Positions 1-8,789 of a DNA stretch of 64,000 nucleotides are shown here, one piece after another. The translations under genes were made by a program, and so were the position numbers. The notes beneath the pieces were generated by a model. It did no database searches. It saw only the letters and a list, made by a program, of their open reading frames with translations, and had not been told where the DNA came from. Origin of the DNA: an uncultured Eubacteriales bacterium (lineage in GTDB: Bacteria > Bacillota > Clostridia > Peptostreptococcales > Anaerovoracaceae). Each line of letters begins with the position of its first letter. Within the stretch, counting starts at the first letter, position 1. The DNA lies in NCBI GenBank assembly GCA_902763505.1, contig CACWSO010000001.1, positions 124,001 to 188,000 on the forward strand, in the 5' to 3' direction.

Positions 1-35
1 TCATTAAAAGCAAAACAATATTTGGAGGAACATGA

Positions 36-377
36 ATGGAACCGAAAGAACTAGCAGAATTAATCGCTAAAACACTGGATGACAAGAAGGGAATAGATGT
101 GGCACTCATCGATATCGCTGAGAGAAGCTCCTTCGCAGATTATTTCGTTCTGGTAAGCGCAGGAAATGAAAGACACGCGCAGGCGCTGAGGGATGCTGTG
201 GAAGATGTGCTGGAACCGATGGAGATATTCCCGAAGAATGTAGAAGGCAAAAACAAACCAACCTGGATTCTCATGGACTACAGAGATGTCATTGTCAATA
301 TCATGACTCAGGACGCAAGAGAAAAGTACAGTCTTGAGAAAATCTGGGGCGATTGTGAAATAACACTTTGTAATTAG
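36..377 (+). CDS. rsfS: Ribosomal silencing factor RsfS
   Basis: RsfS (YbeB/Iojap family) binds ribosomal protein uL14 on the 50S subunit and blocks subunit joining when nutrients are scarce. At 113 residues the protein has the family's normal length and shows the family signature near residues 25-50 (ERSSFADYFVLVSAGNERHAQ) and a tryptophan/aspartate block near 77-85 (WILMDYRDVIVNI). The start is set by GGAGG eight bases upstream; an ATG four bases earlier is out of frame. It lies 20 bases before leuS. In B. subtilis the gene follows nadD and yqeK, which would lie just outside this window. Confidence 0.96.
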   Translation: MEPKELAELIAKTLDDKKGIDVALIDIAERSSFADYFVLVSAGNERHAQALRDAVEDVLEPMEIFPKNVEGKNKPTWILMDYRDVIVNIMTQDAREKYSLEKIWGDCEITLCN

Positions 378-397
378 TTATATAACCGGAGGAAAAA

Positions 398-2869
398 ATG
401 AAAGACAGATATAATTTCAGTGAAATTGAGAGCAAATGGCAGAAGGTCTGGGAGGAAACAAAACCATTTAAGGTCACAGAGGATCCTGATAAAGAGAAGT
501 ATTATGTCCTCGAGATGTTTCCTTATCCATCAGGAAAGCTTCACATGGGTCATGTGAGAAACTATTCGATTGGTGATGTTATTGCGCGTTTCAGAACCAT
601 GAACGGGTACAATGTACTTCACCCAATGGGTTACGATGCCTTTGGTCTGCCGGCTGAAAATGCAGCCATCCAGCACAATGTTGAACCTGCAGAGTGGACT
701 TGGGGAAATATTGCAGAGATGAACAGACAGCTGCGTCAGCTCGGACTGTCATACGATTGGGACAGAGAAGTCGCAACAGCGCATCCAAGCTACTACAAAT
801 GGATGCAGTGGATCTTTATCCAGTTCTTTAAGGCAGGGCTTGCCTATAAGAAGGAGAGTCAGGTCAACTGGTGTCCTAGCTGCCAGACAGTACTGGCCAA
901 CGAACAGGTTGTCGACGGCTGCTGCGAGAGATGCGGCTCTCTTGTAGGTAAGAAGAACCTTTCACAGTGGTACTTCAAGATTACCGATTACGCGGAAAGA
1001 CTTCTGTCAAATCTGGACAAACTGGATGGATGGCCAAACAAGGTCAAAATCATGCAGAGAAACTGGATCGGTAAATCCCACGGTGCAGAAGCTCAGTTCA
1101 AAATTCAGGATTACGATGAAACACTGACCGTATTCACCACACGTATCGACACCATTTACGGTACAACGTTCATGGTATTAGCTCCGGAATACCCGTCCGT
1201 ACCTGATATGGTCAAAGGAACAGAATACGAAGCAGACGTCATGGCTTATATCGACAGATGTGCGCACATGAGTGAAATCGACAGAACTTCCACTACGAAC
1301 GAAAAGACAGGTGTGTTCATCGGCAAGTATGCTATCAATCCGTTTACCGGAAAAACCATGCCGATATTCATTGCCGACTACGTACTCATGGGATACGGAA
1401 CCGGCGCGGTCATGGGCGTACCTGCACACGACCAGCGTGACTTTGATTTCGCGAAGAAGTTTGATTTGGAGATCATACCGGTAATTGATCCGCATGATCC
1501 GGAGGTAGATCTGAACAACCTGAAGGAAGCATGTGCTGCAGAAGGTACCGTCATCAATTCCGGCGAATTCAACGGCATGGATAATAAGGATGCGATACAG
1601 AAAATTGCTGAAGTTGCCGATGAGAGAGGAATCGGACGCAAGACGATCAACTACAGACTGCGCGACTGGCTGATTTCACGTCAGAGATACTGGGGAACAC
1701 CGATCCCGATGATCTACTGTGACGACTGCGGATGGGTTCCTGAGAAGGAAGAAAACCTTCCTGTACTTCTTCCGACAGATGTCGAGTTCACCGGAAAGGG
1801 CGAATCGCCAATCGTAACAAGCAAGACATTCGTAGATACCGTATGTCCTGTATGCGGCAAGCCTGCCAAGAGGGAAGTTGACACAATGGATACATTCCTG
1901 GATTCTTCCTGGTACGAGCTCAGATACTGCGACGCGAGAAATGATGAAGAAGTATTCAGCAAAGATAAGGTGGATTACTGGATGAACGTTGACCAGTACA
2001 TCGGCGGCGTAGAACACGCGATCATGCATCTGATGTACGCAAGATTCTTCCAGATGGCGCTTTACGATCTTGGACTCGTTAAGGACGAAGAACCATTCCA
2101 GAACTTGCTTACACAGGGAATGGTTATCAAAGATGGAGCCAAGATGAGCAAATCCCTCGGAAATATCGTGACACCTGCTGAGATTATTGAGAAGTATGGC
2201 GCAGATACAGCCAGACTGTTCATTCTCTTCGCCGCACCACCGGAAAGAGAACTCGACTGGTCTGATAAGGGAGTGGAAGGATCCTTCCGATTCCTCAACA
2301 GAATCTGGAGAATGGTCTATGAATTCCTGGAGAAGTACGAGAATATTCCTGGCAAGTATGAAATCAGAAATGAAGCTGATAAAAAGCTGGCTTACACTCT
2401 GAACTACACGATCAAGAAGGTAACAGAAGACGTTCGCGACAGGTTCAATTTCAACACTGCGATCAGTGCGATCATGGAGCTTGTCAATGAAATGTACCGC
2501 TATAAGGAAGGCGATGTCAACGAAGCTCTTTACAGCACTGCAATCAAGACGATCGTCGTTCTGCTGGCACCGTTTGTTCCTCACATTACAGAAGAGCTCT
2601 GGCAGGAACTCGGATATGAAGGATATGTATACGACCAGAAGTGGCCAACATATAATGAAGAGGAACTGAAGAAGGACGAAATCGAAATCGTTGTTCAGAT
2701 CAACGGCAAAAACAAAGAAAAAATCAACATCCCTGGCGATGCAACGAGAGAAGATATGATTCAGATCGCCAGCGAAAATGAAAAGATAAAGGGACTTACG
2801 GAAGGAAAGAATATCGTTAAGACGATTGCAGTACCTGGAAGACTGATCAATATCGTAGTCAAAGGTTAA
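398..2869 (+). CDS. leuS: Leucyl-tRNA synthetase
   Basis: Charges tRNA-Leu with leucine in the cytoplasm. The 823-residue protein is the bacterial class I enzyme: the HIGH-type motif is HMGH at residues 49-52, the KMSKS loop is at 582-586, and a zinc-binding CPSC...CERC pair sits near 159-177. The CP1 editing domain is present, with its conserved threonine-rich strand near 245-252 and the [15 protein letters not shown] block near 332-346, so mischarged tRNA can be hydrolysed. A good ribosome site (GGAGG) lies just before the ATG. No T-box leader precedes it; it appears co-transcribed with rsfS and followed 17 bases later by the RNase J gene. Confidence 0.99.
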   Translation: MKDRYNFSEIESKWQKVWEETKPFKVTEDPDKEKYYVLEMFPYPSGKLHMGHVRNYSIGDVIARFRTMNGYNVLHPMGYDAFGLPAENAAIQHNVEPAEWTWGNIAEMNRQLRQLGLSYDWDREVATAHPSYYKWMQWIFIQFFKAGLAYKKESQVNWCPSCQTVLANEQVVDGCCERCGSLVGKKNLSQWYFKITDYAERLLSNLDKLDGWPNKVKIMQRNWIGKSHGAEAQFKIQDYDETLTVFTTRIDTIYGTTFMVLAPEYPSVPDMVKGTEYEADVMAYIDRCAHMSEIDRTSTTNEKTGVFIGKYAINPFTGKTMPIFIADYVLMGYGTGAVMGVPAHDQRDFDFAKKFDLEIIPVIDPHDPEVDLNNLKEACAAEGTVINSGEFNGMDNKDAIQKIAEVADERGIGRKTINYRLRDWLISRQRYWGTPIPMIYCDDCGWVPEKEENLPVLLPTDVEFTGKGESPIVTSKTFVDTVCPVCGKPAKREVDTMDTFLDSSWYELRYCDARNDEEVFSKDKVDYWMNVDQYIGGVEHAIMHLMYARFFQMALYDLGLVKDEEPFQNLLTQGMVIKDGAKMSKSLGNIVTPAEIIEKYGADTARLFILFAAPPERELDWSDKGVEGSFRFLNRIWRMVYEFLEKYENIPGKYEIRNEADKKLAYTLNYTIKKVTEDVRDRFNFNTAISAIMELVNEMYRYKEGDVNEALYSTAIKTIVVLLAPFVPHITEELWQELGYEGYVYDQKWPTYNEEELKKDEIEIVVQINGKNKEKINIPGDATREDMIQIASENEKIKGLTEGKNIVKTIAVPGRLINIVVKG

Positions 2870-2886
2870 GTCCCGGAAAGGACTAT

Positions 2887-4686
2887 ATGGGAGAAAAGAA
2901 AAGAGAGAGCAAGAAAAAGAAAGAAACGAAAACCAAAGAAACAAAAACAAATATAAAAACGGATACCAGGAAATCAAAATCAACGCCGAAAAAGCAGCCC
3001 AAAAAGGCAAAGAATGTTGCCAGAAAAGCAGCTTCGAAAGTCAGGATCATCCCGCTAGGCGGTCTCGGTGAAATCGGCAAGAATATGACGGCGATCGAAT
3101 ATGAGGATGAGATACTGATCGTTGACTGCGGGCTTTCCTTCCCGGATGACGATATGTTCGGTATTGATAAGGTCATCCCTGATTTTGATTATCTGATCAA
3201 CACTGAGAAGAAAATCAAAGGACTGATCATCACGCACGGTCATGAAGATCATATCGGCGCGATTCCTTATCTTCTCAAAGAGATAAATGTTCCTATATAC
3301 GGACTGCGTTTTCCTCTCGGTCTGATTGAAAGCAAACTGAGTGAATTCGGCATCAAAGGCGATTTCCACTTAATCGAACCGGGAAAAGAATTCAGGGTTG
3401 GAAAACACTTCAATGTGGAACCGATCAGAATTACACATTCCATCGCAGACTCTGTCTGCTACAGTATCAAGACACCTGCGGGCAGAATATTCCACACCGG
3501 GGACTTCAAAATTGACTATACGCCTGTAGACGGCAACCCGATCGATTTCGCCCGCCTGGCGCAAATCGGTATGGAAGGTGTGCTTCTCATGATGGCTGAC
3601 AGCACAAATGTTGTCAGACCGGGATACACCCAGTCGGAAATGGTAGTAGGAGAAACGCTGGAAGGTATCTTCAGAGGGACAAACAAGAGAATCATCATTG
3701 CGACCTTCTCTTCCAATGTTCACAGGATCCAGAAGATCATAGACATCGCCCTCAAATGCCACCGTAAGGTTGCGGTATCTGGCAGGAGCATGGTCAATGT
3801 CGTCGAACTGGCAAGAGAATTGGGCTATATCAAAATCCCGAACAGCAAACTGATCGACCTGAACAAAGCGCAGAACATTCCGGATAAAGAGATGGTGGTC
3901 ATCACCACCGGAAGTCAGGGAGAGCCGATGTCAGCCCTCGCAAGAATGGCTTCCAATGATCATAAGTCCATCAATATCAGGGCGAATGACATGGTGATTC
4001 TGTCATCCACACCTGTACCGGGAAATGAGCTTACAGTTGCGAATGTTGTCAACAAACTGGTTGAAAAGGGTGCAGAGGTGATTTATTCGGATATCGCAGA
4101 GACACATGTTTCAGGACATGCATGCTGTGAGGAACTCAAGCTGATGCATTCGCTGATCAGACCGAAGTACTTCATGCCGGTGCATGGTGAGGCGCGCCAT
4201 CTCAGGACACATGCCCAGCTGGCGCAGGAACTCGGCATGCCGAAGGAGAATATTTTTATTCTGAACAACGGAGACTGTCTGCAGATCGGCAGCAGGTCCG
4301 CTGAAAAGATAGAGAATGCGGCAAATGCAGATGCCATATTCGTGGACGGACTTGGAGTTGGGGATGTAGGCAACATCGTGCTGCGTGACAGAAGACTCCT
4401 TTCCGAATCCGGATTGATCATCGTAGTCGCTACGATCGATAAGAACGCAGGCATGATCGTATCAGGGCCTGATATCATCTCAAGAGGATTCGTCTATGTG
4501 AGGGAGAATGAAGATCTGATAGATGCTGCATGCGAGAGGGCAGAGTCGATTATCATAGACTGTCTGTCAAGAGATATGAAAGACTGGAACGGCATCAAAA
4601 CGGCTGTCAGGGAAGGTCTGAAGAAGTTTATCTACAACAAGACAAAGAGAAGTCCAATAATACTGCCGATTTTTATGGAGGTTTAA
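2887..4686 (+). CDS. rnj: Ribonuclease J
   Basis: RNase J is the metallo-beta-lactamase-fold ribonuclease that combines endonuclease and 5'-3' exonuclease activity in mRNA decay and rRNA maturation. The metal-binding HGHEDH motif is at residues 117-122; later metal ligands (HTGDFKID near 198, the HVSGH motif near 403 and the PVHGEARH block near 430) are all present, followed by the beta-CASP and C-terminal domains. The 599-residue length exceeds the usual ~555 because of an N-terminal tail of about 50 residues made almost wholly of Lys, Glu, Thr and Arg. The tail is probably disordered and may contact RNA; that is inference. Confidence 0.97.
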   Translation: MGEKKRESKKKKETKTKETKTNIKTDTRKSKSTPKKQPKKAKNVARKAASKVRIIPLGGLGEIGKNMTAIEYEDEILIVDCGLSFPDDDMFGIDKVIPDFDYLINTEKKIKGLIITHGHEDHIGAIPYLLKEINVPIYGLRFPLGLIESKLSEFGIKGDFHLIEPGKEFRVGKHFNVEPIRITHSIADSVCYSIKTPAGRIFHTGDFKIDYTPVDGNPIDFARLAQIGMEGVLLMMADSTNVVRPGYTQSEMVVGETLEGIFRGTNKRIIIATFSSNVHRIQKIIDIALKCHRKVAVSGRSMVNVVELARELGYIKIPNSKLIDLNKAQNIPDKEMVVITTGSQGEPMSALARMASNDHKSINIRANDMVILSSTPVPGNELTVANVVNKLVEKGAEVIYSDIAETHVSGHACCEELKLMHSLIRPKYFMPVHGEARHLRTHAQLAQELGMPKENIFILNNGDCLQIGSRSAEKIENAANADAIFVDGLGVGDVGNIVLRDRRLLSESGLIIVVATIDKNAGMIVSGPDIISRGFVYVRENEDLIDAACERAESIIIDCLSRDMKDWNGIKTAVREGLKKFIYNKTKRSPIILPIFMEV

Positions 4687-4687
4687 T

Positions 4688-5050
4688 ATGAACGTATATG
4701 ATCAGGCACACCAGCTTGCAACTGCAATCAAAGAATCAGAAGAGTGCAAGCAGTACACAGAAGTGAGAAAAAAACTGGAAGCCAATCCGGAACTGGATTC
4801 TGCAGTTAAGGATTTCATGAAAAAACAGTTTGAATTTCAGACAAACCAGATGATGGGGAACGAGATCGATCAGGAGGAGTTTATGAAACTCCAGCAGCTG
4901 AGTGCAGTTCTCATGCAGGATCCTCTGACCAGTGAATATTTTCAGTGTCAGATGCGTTTCAGCACAATGATGTCTGATGTTTACAAAATCGTGGGCGATG
5001 CGGCAGACTTCGGTCTGGGTCCTATGGGCGGCATCGGCGACATGATGTAG
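4688..5050 (+). CDS. YlbF-family regulator (DUF964)
   Basis: A 120-residue mostly helical protein of the YlbF/YmcA family. In B. subtilis YlbF forms part of the Y-complex with YmcA and YaaT that steers RNase Y and affects competence and biofilm. The call rests on the family pattern: two amphipathic helices, the LEANPELDSAVKDF segment near 30-43, and a glycine/methionine-rich C-terminus. It starts one base after the RNase J stop, so it is almost certainly co-translated with that ribonuclease; sharing an operon with an RNase fits the RNA-decay role. Whether this paralogue equals YlbF or YmcA cannot be decided here. Confidence 0.85.
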   Translation: MNVYDQAHQLATAIKESEECKQYTEVRKKLEANPELDSAVKDFMKKQFEFQTNQMMGNEIDQEEFMKLQQLSAVLMQDPLTSEYFQCQMRFSTMMSDVYKIVGDAADFGLGPMGGIGDMM

Positions 5051-5055
5051 AGGAC

Positions 5056-5084
5056 TTGGCAATAAAACGCGAGTTTGTTATAAT
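5056..5084 (+). promoter_or_regulatory. Sigma-A promoter of efp
   Basis: TTGGCA at 5056-5061, a 17-base spacer, and a perfect TATAAT at 5079-5084. It lies about 60 bases ahead of efp and directly after the ylbF stop, so efp-mltG start a new transcription unit. Confidence 0.85.
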
Positions 5085-5145
5085 CAACAAAACAAAATAT
5101 GTTAAATCATTATTGATCATATAACACAAGAAAGGCGAGAAACTT

Positions 5146-5706
5146 ATGATTTATGCAGGTGATTTCAGAAAAGGTATTACATTTGAAATTGATGGCGATC
5201 CGCATGTTGTAATCGATTTCCAGCATGTAAAGCCTGGTAAGGGAGCTGCGTTTGTAAGAACGAAGCACAAGAACATCCTCACAGGTGCCATCAAGGAAGA
5301 GTCCTTCAATCCGGATGCTAAATTCCCGAAGGCTCATATTGAAACCAAGACGATGCAGTACCTCTATTCAGACGGAGAACTGTATTACTTCATGGACCCG
5401 GAAACTTATGATCAGATTCCGCTTTCACAGGATCAGGTCGAGGAAGCAATGAAGTATCTGAGAGAGAATGATGAAGCAACCATCAAGTTCTACAAAGGCA
5501 ACGCATTTCTCGTTGAGGCGCCTAACTTCGTAGATCTTCTCGTTACAGATACAGAACCCGGCGTAAAGGGTGATACCGCGACGAACGTAACAAAAGACGC
5601 TACCGTAGAAACAGGCGCTGTTGTAAAAGTTCCTATCTTCATCGAAGAAGGCGAGAGAATTCAGATCGATACAAGAACAGGAGAATATTTAGGGAGATCT
5701 AAATAA
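5146..5706 (+). CDS. efp: Elongation factor P
   Basis: EF-P rescues ribosomes stalled at consecutive prolines by entering between the P and E sites. The 186-residue protein has the three beta-barrel domains of the family: KOW-like N-domain, central OB domain and the C-terminal OB domain ending in the signature [21 protein letters not shown]. The tip loop of domain I reads KPGKGAAF, with lysine 32 at the site that is modified in other bacteria; no modifying enzyme (EpmA, EarP or YmfI) was found in this window. The stop codon overlaps the mltG start by one base. Confidence 0.98.
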   Translation: MIYAGDFRKGITFEIDGDPHVVIDFQHVKPGKGAAFVRTKHKNILTGAIKEESFNPDAKFPKAHIETKTMQYLYSDGELYYFMDPETYDQIPLSQDQVEEAMKYLRENDEATIKFYKGNAFLVEAPNFVDLLVTDTEPGVKGDTATNVTKDATVETGAVVKVPIFIEEGERIQIDTRTGEYLGRSK

Positions 5707-6773
5707 TGTCTAAACTGAAAGGTTTATTTATCGTAATCCTTATTGTTGTAGTCATTTTTTCAGGTGGTCTGTTTGCATACCTGAACGGCATTGGGGCTGT
5801 TGATCCCGGCAATGAGGAAGACGTAACCGTAGTGATACCGGAAGGCAGCGGCGCTTCTGCGATTGTGGGAATACTCGATGAAGCAGGACTCGTCAAGAAT
5901 CCAACCTTCGCAAAAGTGAATGCCAGAATCGGCGGTTATAATTCACTGCAGGCAAATACATATGTCTTCAACAAGTCTATGACGCTGCCTGAAATCATGG
6001 ATGTCATCAATACAGGTGATTTCAAATACATCTCCAAGAGTTCATTCCGCGTTGCGGAGGGCGCCAGACTGACGCAATGTGCTGATGCGCTTGCAGAAGT
6101 CGTTCCGCATACCAGTGAAGAGATTCTCGCAGTATGGGATGACGAGGCATTTGTCAAGGAGATGATTGACAAGTACTGGTTCCTGACAGACGATGTGCTT
6201 GACGAAGATATCATGCATCCGCTCGAGGGTTATCTGTTCCCGGATACCTACTTTATCATGGAAACAGACCCTTCCATCGAAAGTGTGACTGAGATGGCTC
6301 TGGACAGAATGGATGATGTGCTGAGCGAGAAGAAAGCCGAAATCGAGAAATCCAAATACTCGATTCATGAGTTCTTGACACTTGCATCCATCGTAACGAA
6401 GGAAGGGTGTGCAACGGAAGAAGATGCAGCGCATATTGCAGGCGTATTCAAAAACCGTCTGGATGAGGGTATGTCGCTGGGCAGCGATGTAACTGTCTGC
6501 TACATCTTTGACGAGGATAGAGTGGATCTCAAAGTTTCACAGCTTGATTCCGATTCCCCGTACAATGCTCGAAAGGTCTCCGGTCTGATACCTGGTCCGA
6601 TCTGCACGGTTCCGGAAATCGCAATCGATGGAGTGCTCAACTATCAGGATACTGACGATTTGTTCTTCTATGCCGGTCCTGACGGAACCATCTATTACGC
6701 CGAGACCAATGAAGAACACGACAAAAATGTCCAGGAACACCCTTGGACAGAAGAGGATCTGGCAAATCAGTAA
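5706..6773 (+). CDS. mltG: Endolytic murein transglycosylase MltG (YceG-like)
   Basis: MltG cleaves nascent glycan strands at the membrane and is thought to end peptidoglycan synthesis. The protein has a single N-terminal membrane segment (residues 6-25), a LysM-like region near 40-85 and the YceG catalytic domain from about 150 to 345, including the family block VFKNRLDEGMSLGSDVTVCY. The catalytic stretch reads LASIVTKEG: in most family members the position before K-E is also glutamate, here it is threonine. The second glutamate is kept. In B. subtilis (yrrL) the gene also precedes trmR. Confidence 0.92.
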   Translation: MSKLKGLFIVILIVVVIFSGGLFAYLNGIGAVDPGNEEDVTVVIPEGSGASAIVGILDEAGLVKNPTFAKVNARIGGYNSLQANTYVFNKSMTLPEIMDVINTGDFKYISKSSFRVAEGARLTQCADALAEVVPHTSEEILAVWDDEAFVKEMIDKYWFLTDDVLDEDIMHPLEGYLFPDTYFIMETDPSIESVTEMALDRMDDVLSEKKAEIEKSKYSIHEFLTLASIVTKEGCATEEDAAHIAGVFKNRLDEGMSLGSDVTVCYIFDEDRVDLKVSQLDSDSPYNARKVSGLIPGPICTVPEIAIDGVLNYQDTDDLFFYAGPDGTIYYAETNEEHDKNVQEHPWTEEDLANQ

Positions 6774-6806
6774 AAGTATTTGCTGATTGCTAATAACGGA
6801 CAATTC

Positions 6807-6858
6807 ATTCCACACATTTCATCTGAAAAACGGTGATCTGTGTGGAATTCATTTTTTT
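6807..6858 (+). terminator. Intrinsic terminator of efp-mltG
   Basis: A 10-bp stem ATTCCACACA/TGTGTGGAAT (6807-6816 with 6839-6848) encloses a loop that can pair further (CATC/GGTG), followed by a run of seven T at 6852-6858. The T-run flows straight into the -35 box of the next promoter. Confidence 0.8.
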
Positions 6859-6885
6859 GAAAAGAACCACGTATTGTTGTATAAT
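6857..6885 (+). promoter_or_regulatory. Sigma-A promoter of trmR
   Basis: TTGAAA at 6857-6862, a 17-base spacer and TATAAT at 6880-6885. Transcription would begin near 6892, only about four bases before the trmR ATG. Confidence 0.85.
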
Positions 6886-6895
6886 ACTTAATGCT

Positions 6896-7546
6896 ATGAA
6901 TATTACCAATGAGATAATTTCAGCGTACATTGACAACCTGTATACCAACGAAAATGAAAAGCTTGAGGAGTTGAGGACTTTTGCTGAAGAACAGCATGTT
7001 CCTATCATTCAAAAGGATACAGAAAAACTGCTCAAAGTGATACTGAAACTGAAAGAGCCTGCTGATGTGCTGGAAATCGGTACTGCAGTGGGCTATTCGT
7101 CGTGTGTGTTTGCAGATTGCTGCGGATGCAAAGTCTTAACGATTGAATCAAATGAAGACATTGCAAAGGCAGCACGCGCCAACATTGAGAATCTGGGTTT
7201 TTCGCAACTTGTGGAAGTCCGCTGCGGGGACGCCAGAGATGTGCTCAAAGAACTTGATCAGGAGCACCGATTTGACATGATATTCATCGATGCGGCGAAG
7301 AGCCACTACAGGGAATTCTGGGATTTGGCACTGCCGCTGATGTCAGAACACTGCATGGTGATCTGTGACAATGTCCTGATGAAGGGAATGACGGCTTCAG
7401 ATGAGTATGATACGAAGGGCCGTTACAAGACATCCATCAAACGTATGCGGGAATTCATAGAATACATAAACAGTTTAGATTACGCGGATACAACCGTTCT
7501 CCCTGTTGGAGACGGCGTATCGATTAGTATCATAGACAAGGACTGA
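6896..7546 (+). CDS. trmR: tRNA 5-hydroxyuridine methyltransferase TrmR
   Basis: An O-methyltransferase of the YrrM family. B. subtilis TrmR methylates 5-hydroxyuridine at tRNA wobble position 34 to 5-methoxyuridine. The 216-residue protein has the class I SAM-binding motif VLEIGTAVGYSS near residues 57-68 and the metal/catalytic strand FIDAAKSHY near 131-139. I chose the ATG at 6896 because the in-frame upstream GTG lies inside the preceding terminator and ahead of the promoter. No Shine-Dalgarno sequence precedes this ATG. The next gene is the U32 hydroxylase TrhP, which makes the substrate, so the pair is functionally linked. Confidence 0.88.
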   Translation: MNITNEIISAYIDNLYTNENEKLEELRTFAEEQHVPIIQKDTEKLLKVILKLKEPADVLEIGTAVGYSSCVFADCCGCKVLTIESNEDIAKAARANIENLGFSQLVEVRCGDARDVLKELDQEHRFDMIFIDAAKSHYREFWDLALPLMSEHCMVICDNVLMKGMTASDEYDTKGRYKTSIKRMREFIEYINSLDYADTTVLPVGDGVSISIIDKD

Positions 7547-7561
7547 ACGATTTACTAAGAC

Positions 7562-8785
7562 ATGAAAAAAGTGGAACTGCTGGCCCCTGCCGGCAATCTT
7601 GAAAAACTGAAAATAGCGGTCGAATACGGTGCTGATGCCGTGTACTTCGGCGGTGAGATGTTCTCCCTCCGTGCCGGCGCCGGCAATATGACCATTGAAG
7701 AAATCAAAGAGGGTGTAGCCTATGCCCACAACAGGGGCGTTCGCTGTCATCTTGCCCTTAATGTATATGCTCACAACGAGGATATAGAGCCTTTGCAGGC
7801 ATATCTCAAAGAAATCAAGGAGATTCCGATCGATGCCTTCATTGTTTCCGATCCCGCTGTCATGCATATTCTTAAGGAGGAGATTCCGGATGCGGAGATC
7901 CATCTTTCGACACAGGCCAATATGACGAATTATGTGACTGCTGCATTCTGGAGAGAGCAGGGAGTAAAGCGCCTTGTTATGGCGAGAGAGCTTACGCTGG
8001 ATGAAATCAAAGAAATCAGAAGTAAATTGCCGGAAGATACAGAGTTGGAAGCTTTTGTCCACGGCGCGATGTGTATTTCTTATTCCGGGAGATGTCTGCT
8101 CAGCAATTTCATGACCGGCAGAGACGCAAATCGTGGTGCCTGCGCTCATCCATGCAGGTACAAATACCGGCTGGAAGAAGAAAAGCGCCCCGGTGAATAT
8201 TGGCCGGTCGATGAAGATGACAGAGGCACATACATATTCAACAGCAAAGACCTCTGCATGCTGGAGCATCTGCCTGCACTGATCGAAGCCGGCATTGATT
8301 CCTTCAAGATAGAAGGACGTATGAAGAGTATTTTCTACATCGCCCATGTGATCAAAGCCTACAGACGTGCTCTGGATGCTTATTATCAGGATTCGGAGGG
8401 CTATGTCTATGACCCGGCCTGGGCTGAGGAAATGTGCAAAGCCAGCCACAGAGATTTCACAACTGGTTTTTACTTCAGAAAACCAACCGGAGAGGACCAG
8501 GAATACCTCAGCAGTGCCTATATCCGCGACTACAGTTTTACCGGAATCGTCAAAGAATACGACGCGAATACCGGCATCGCCGTTGTGGAACAGCGAAACA
8601 AGATGGATATTGGAGATGTCATCGAAGTCTTCGGTCCGGAAGGCGATTGTTTCACACAGATACTTGACAATATGACGGATGAAGAAGGTAACGCAATCCA
8701 GTCAGCCCCTCATCCACAGCAGATATTGAGAATCAAAATGGCTCAGCCTGTCGCTGAGATGTACATGTTGAGAAAGGAGAAATAA
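7562..8785 (+). CDS. trhP: tRNA U34 hydroxylase TrhP (U32 peptidase family)
   Basis: U32-family proteins once annotated as collagenase-like peptidases include TrhP, which hydroxylates tRNA uridine 34 to ho5U. The 407-residue protein opens with the family signature ELLAPAGNLEKLKIAVEYGADAV and has the cysteine cluster MCISYSGRC...GACAHPC (about residues 171-198), which in this family holds a 4Fe-4S cluster, followed by the C-terminal beta-barrel (about 320-400). It lies 15 bases after trmR, as yrrO follows yrrM in B. subtilis. B. subtilis has two subunits (YrrN and YrrO); only one is found here. Confidence 0.9.
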   Translation: MKKVELLAPAGNLEKLKIAVEYGADAVYFGGEMFSLRAGAGNMTIEEIKEGVAYAHNRGVRCHLALNVYAHNEDIEPLQAYLKEIKEIPIDAFIVSDPAVMHILKEEIPDAEIHLSTQANMTNYVTAAFWREQGVKRLVMARELTLDEIKEIRSKLPEDTELEAFVHGAMCISYSGRCLLSNFMTGRDANRGACAHPCRYKYRLEEEKRPGEYWPVDEDDRGTYIFNSKDLCMLEHLPALIEAGIDSFKIEGRMKSIFYIAHVIKAYRRALDAYYQDSEGYVYDPAWAEEMCKASHRDFTTGFYFRKPTGEDQEYLSSAYIRDYSFTGIVKEYDANTGIAVVEQRNKMDIGDVIEVFGPEGDCFTQILDNMTDEEGNAIQSAPHPQQILRIKMAQPVAEMYMLRKEK

Positions 8786-8789
8786 CAAG

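Noticed and set aside
1676-3010. A 444-codon open frame antisense to leuS and the start of RNase J
   Set aside because: It lies opposite strongly conserved genes, has no ribosome site, and its residues look like a shadow of coding sequence (rich in Phe, Leu and Ser with no motif).
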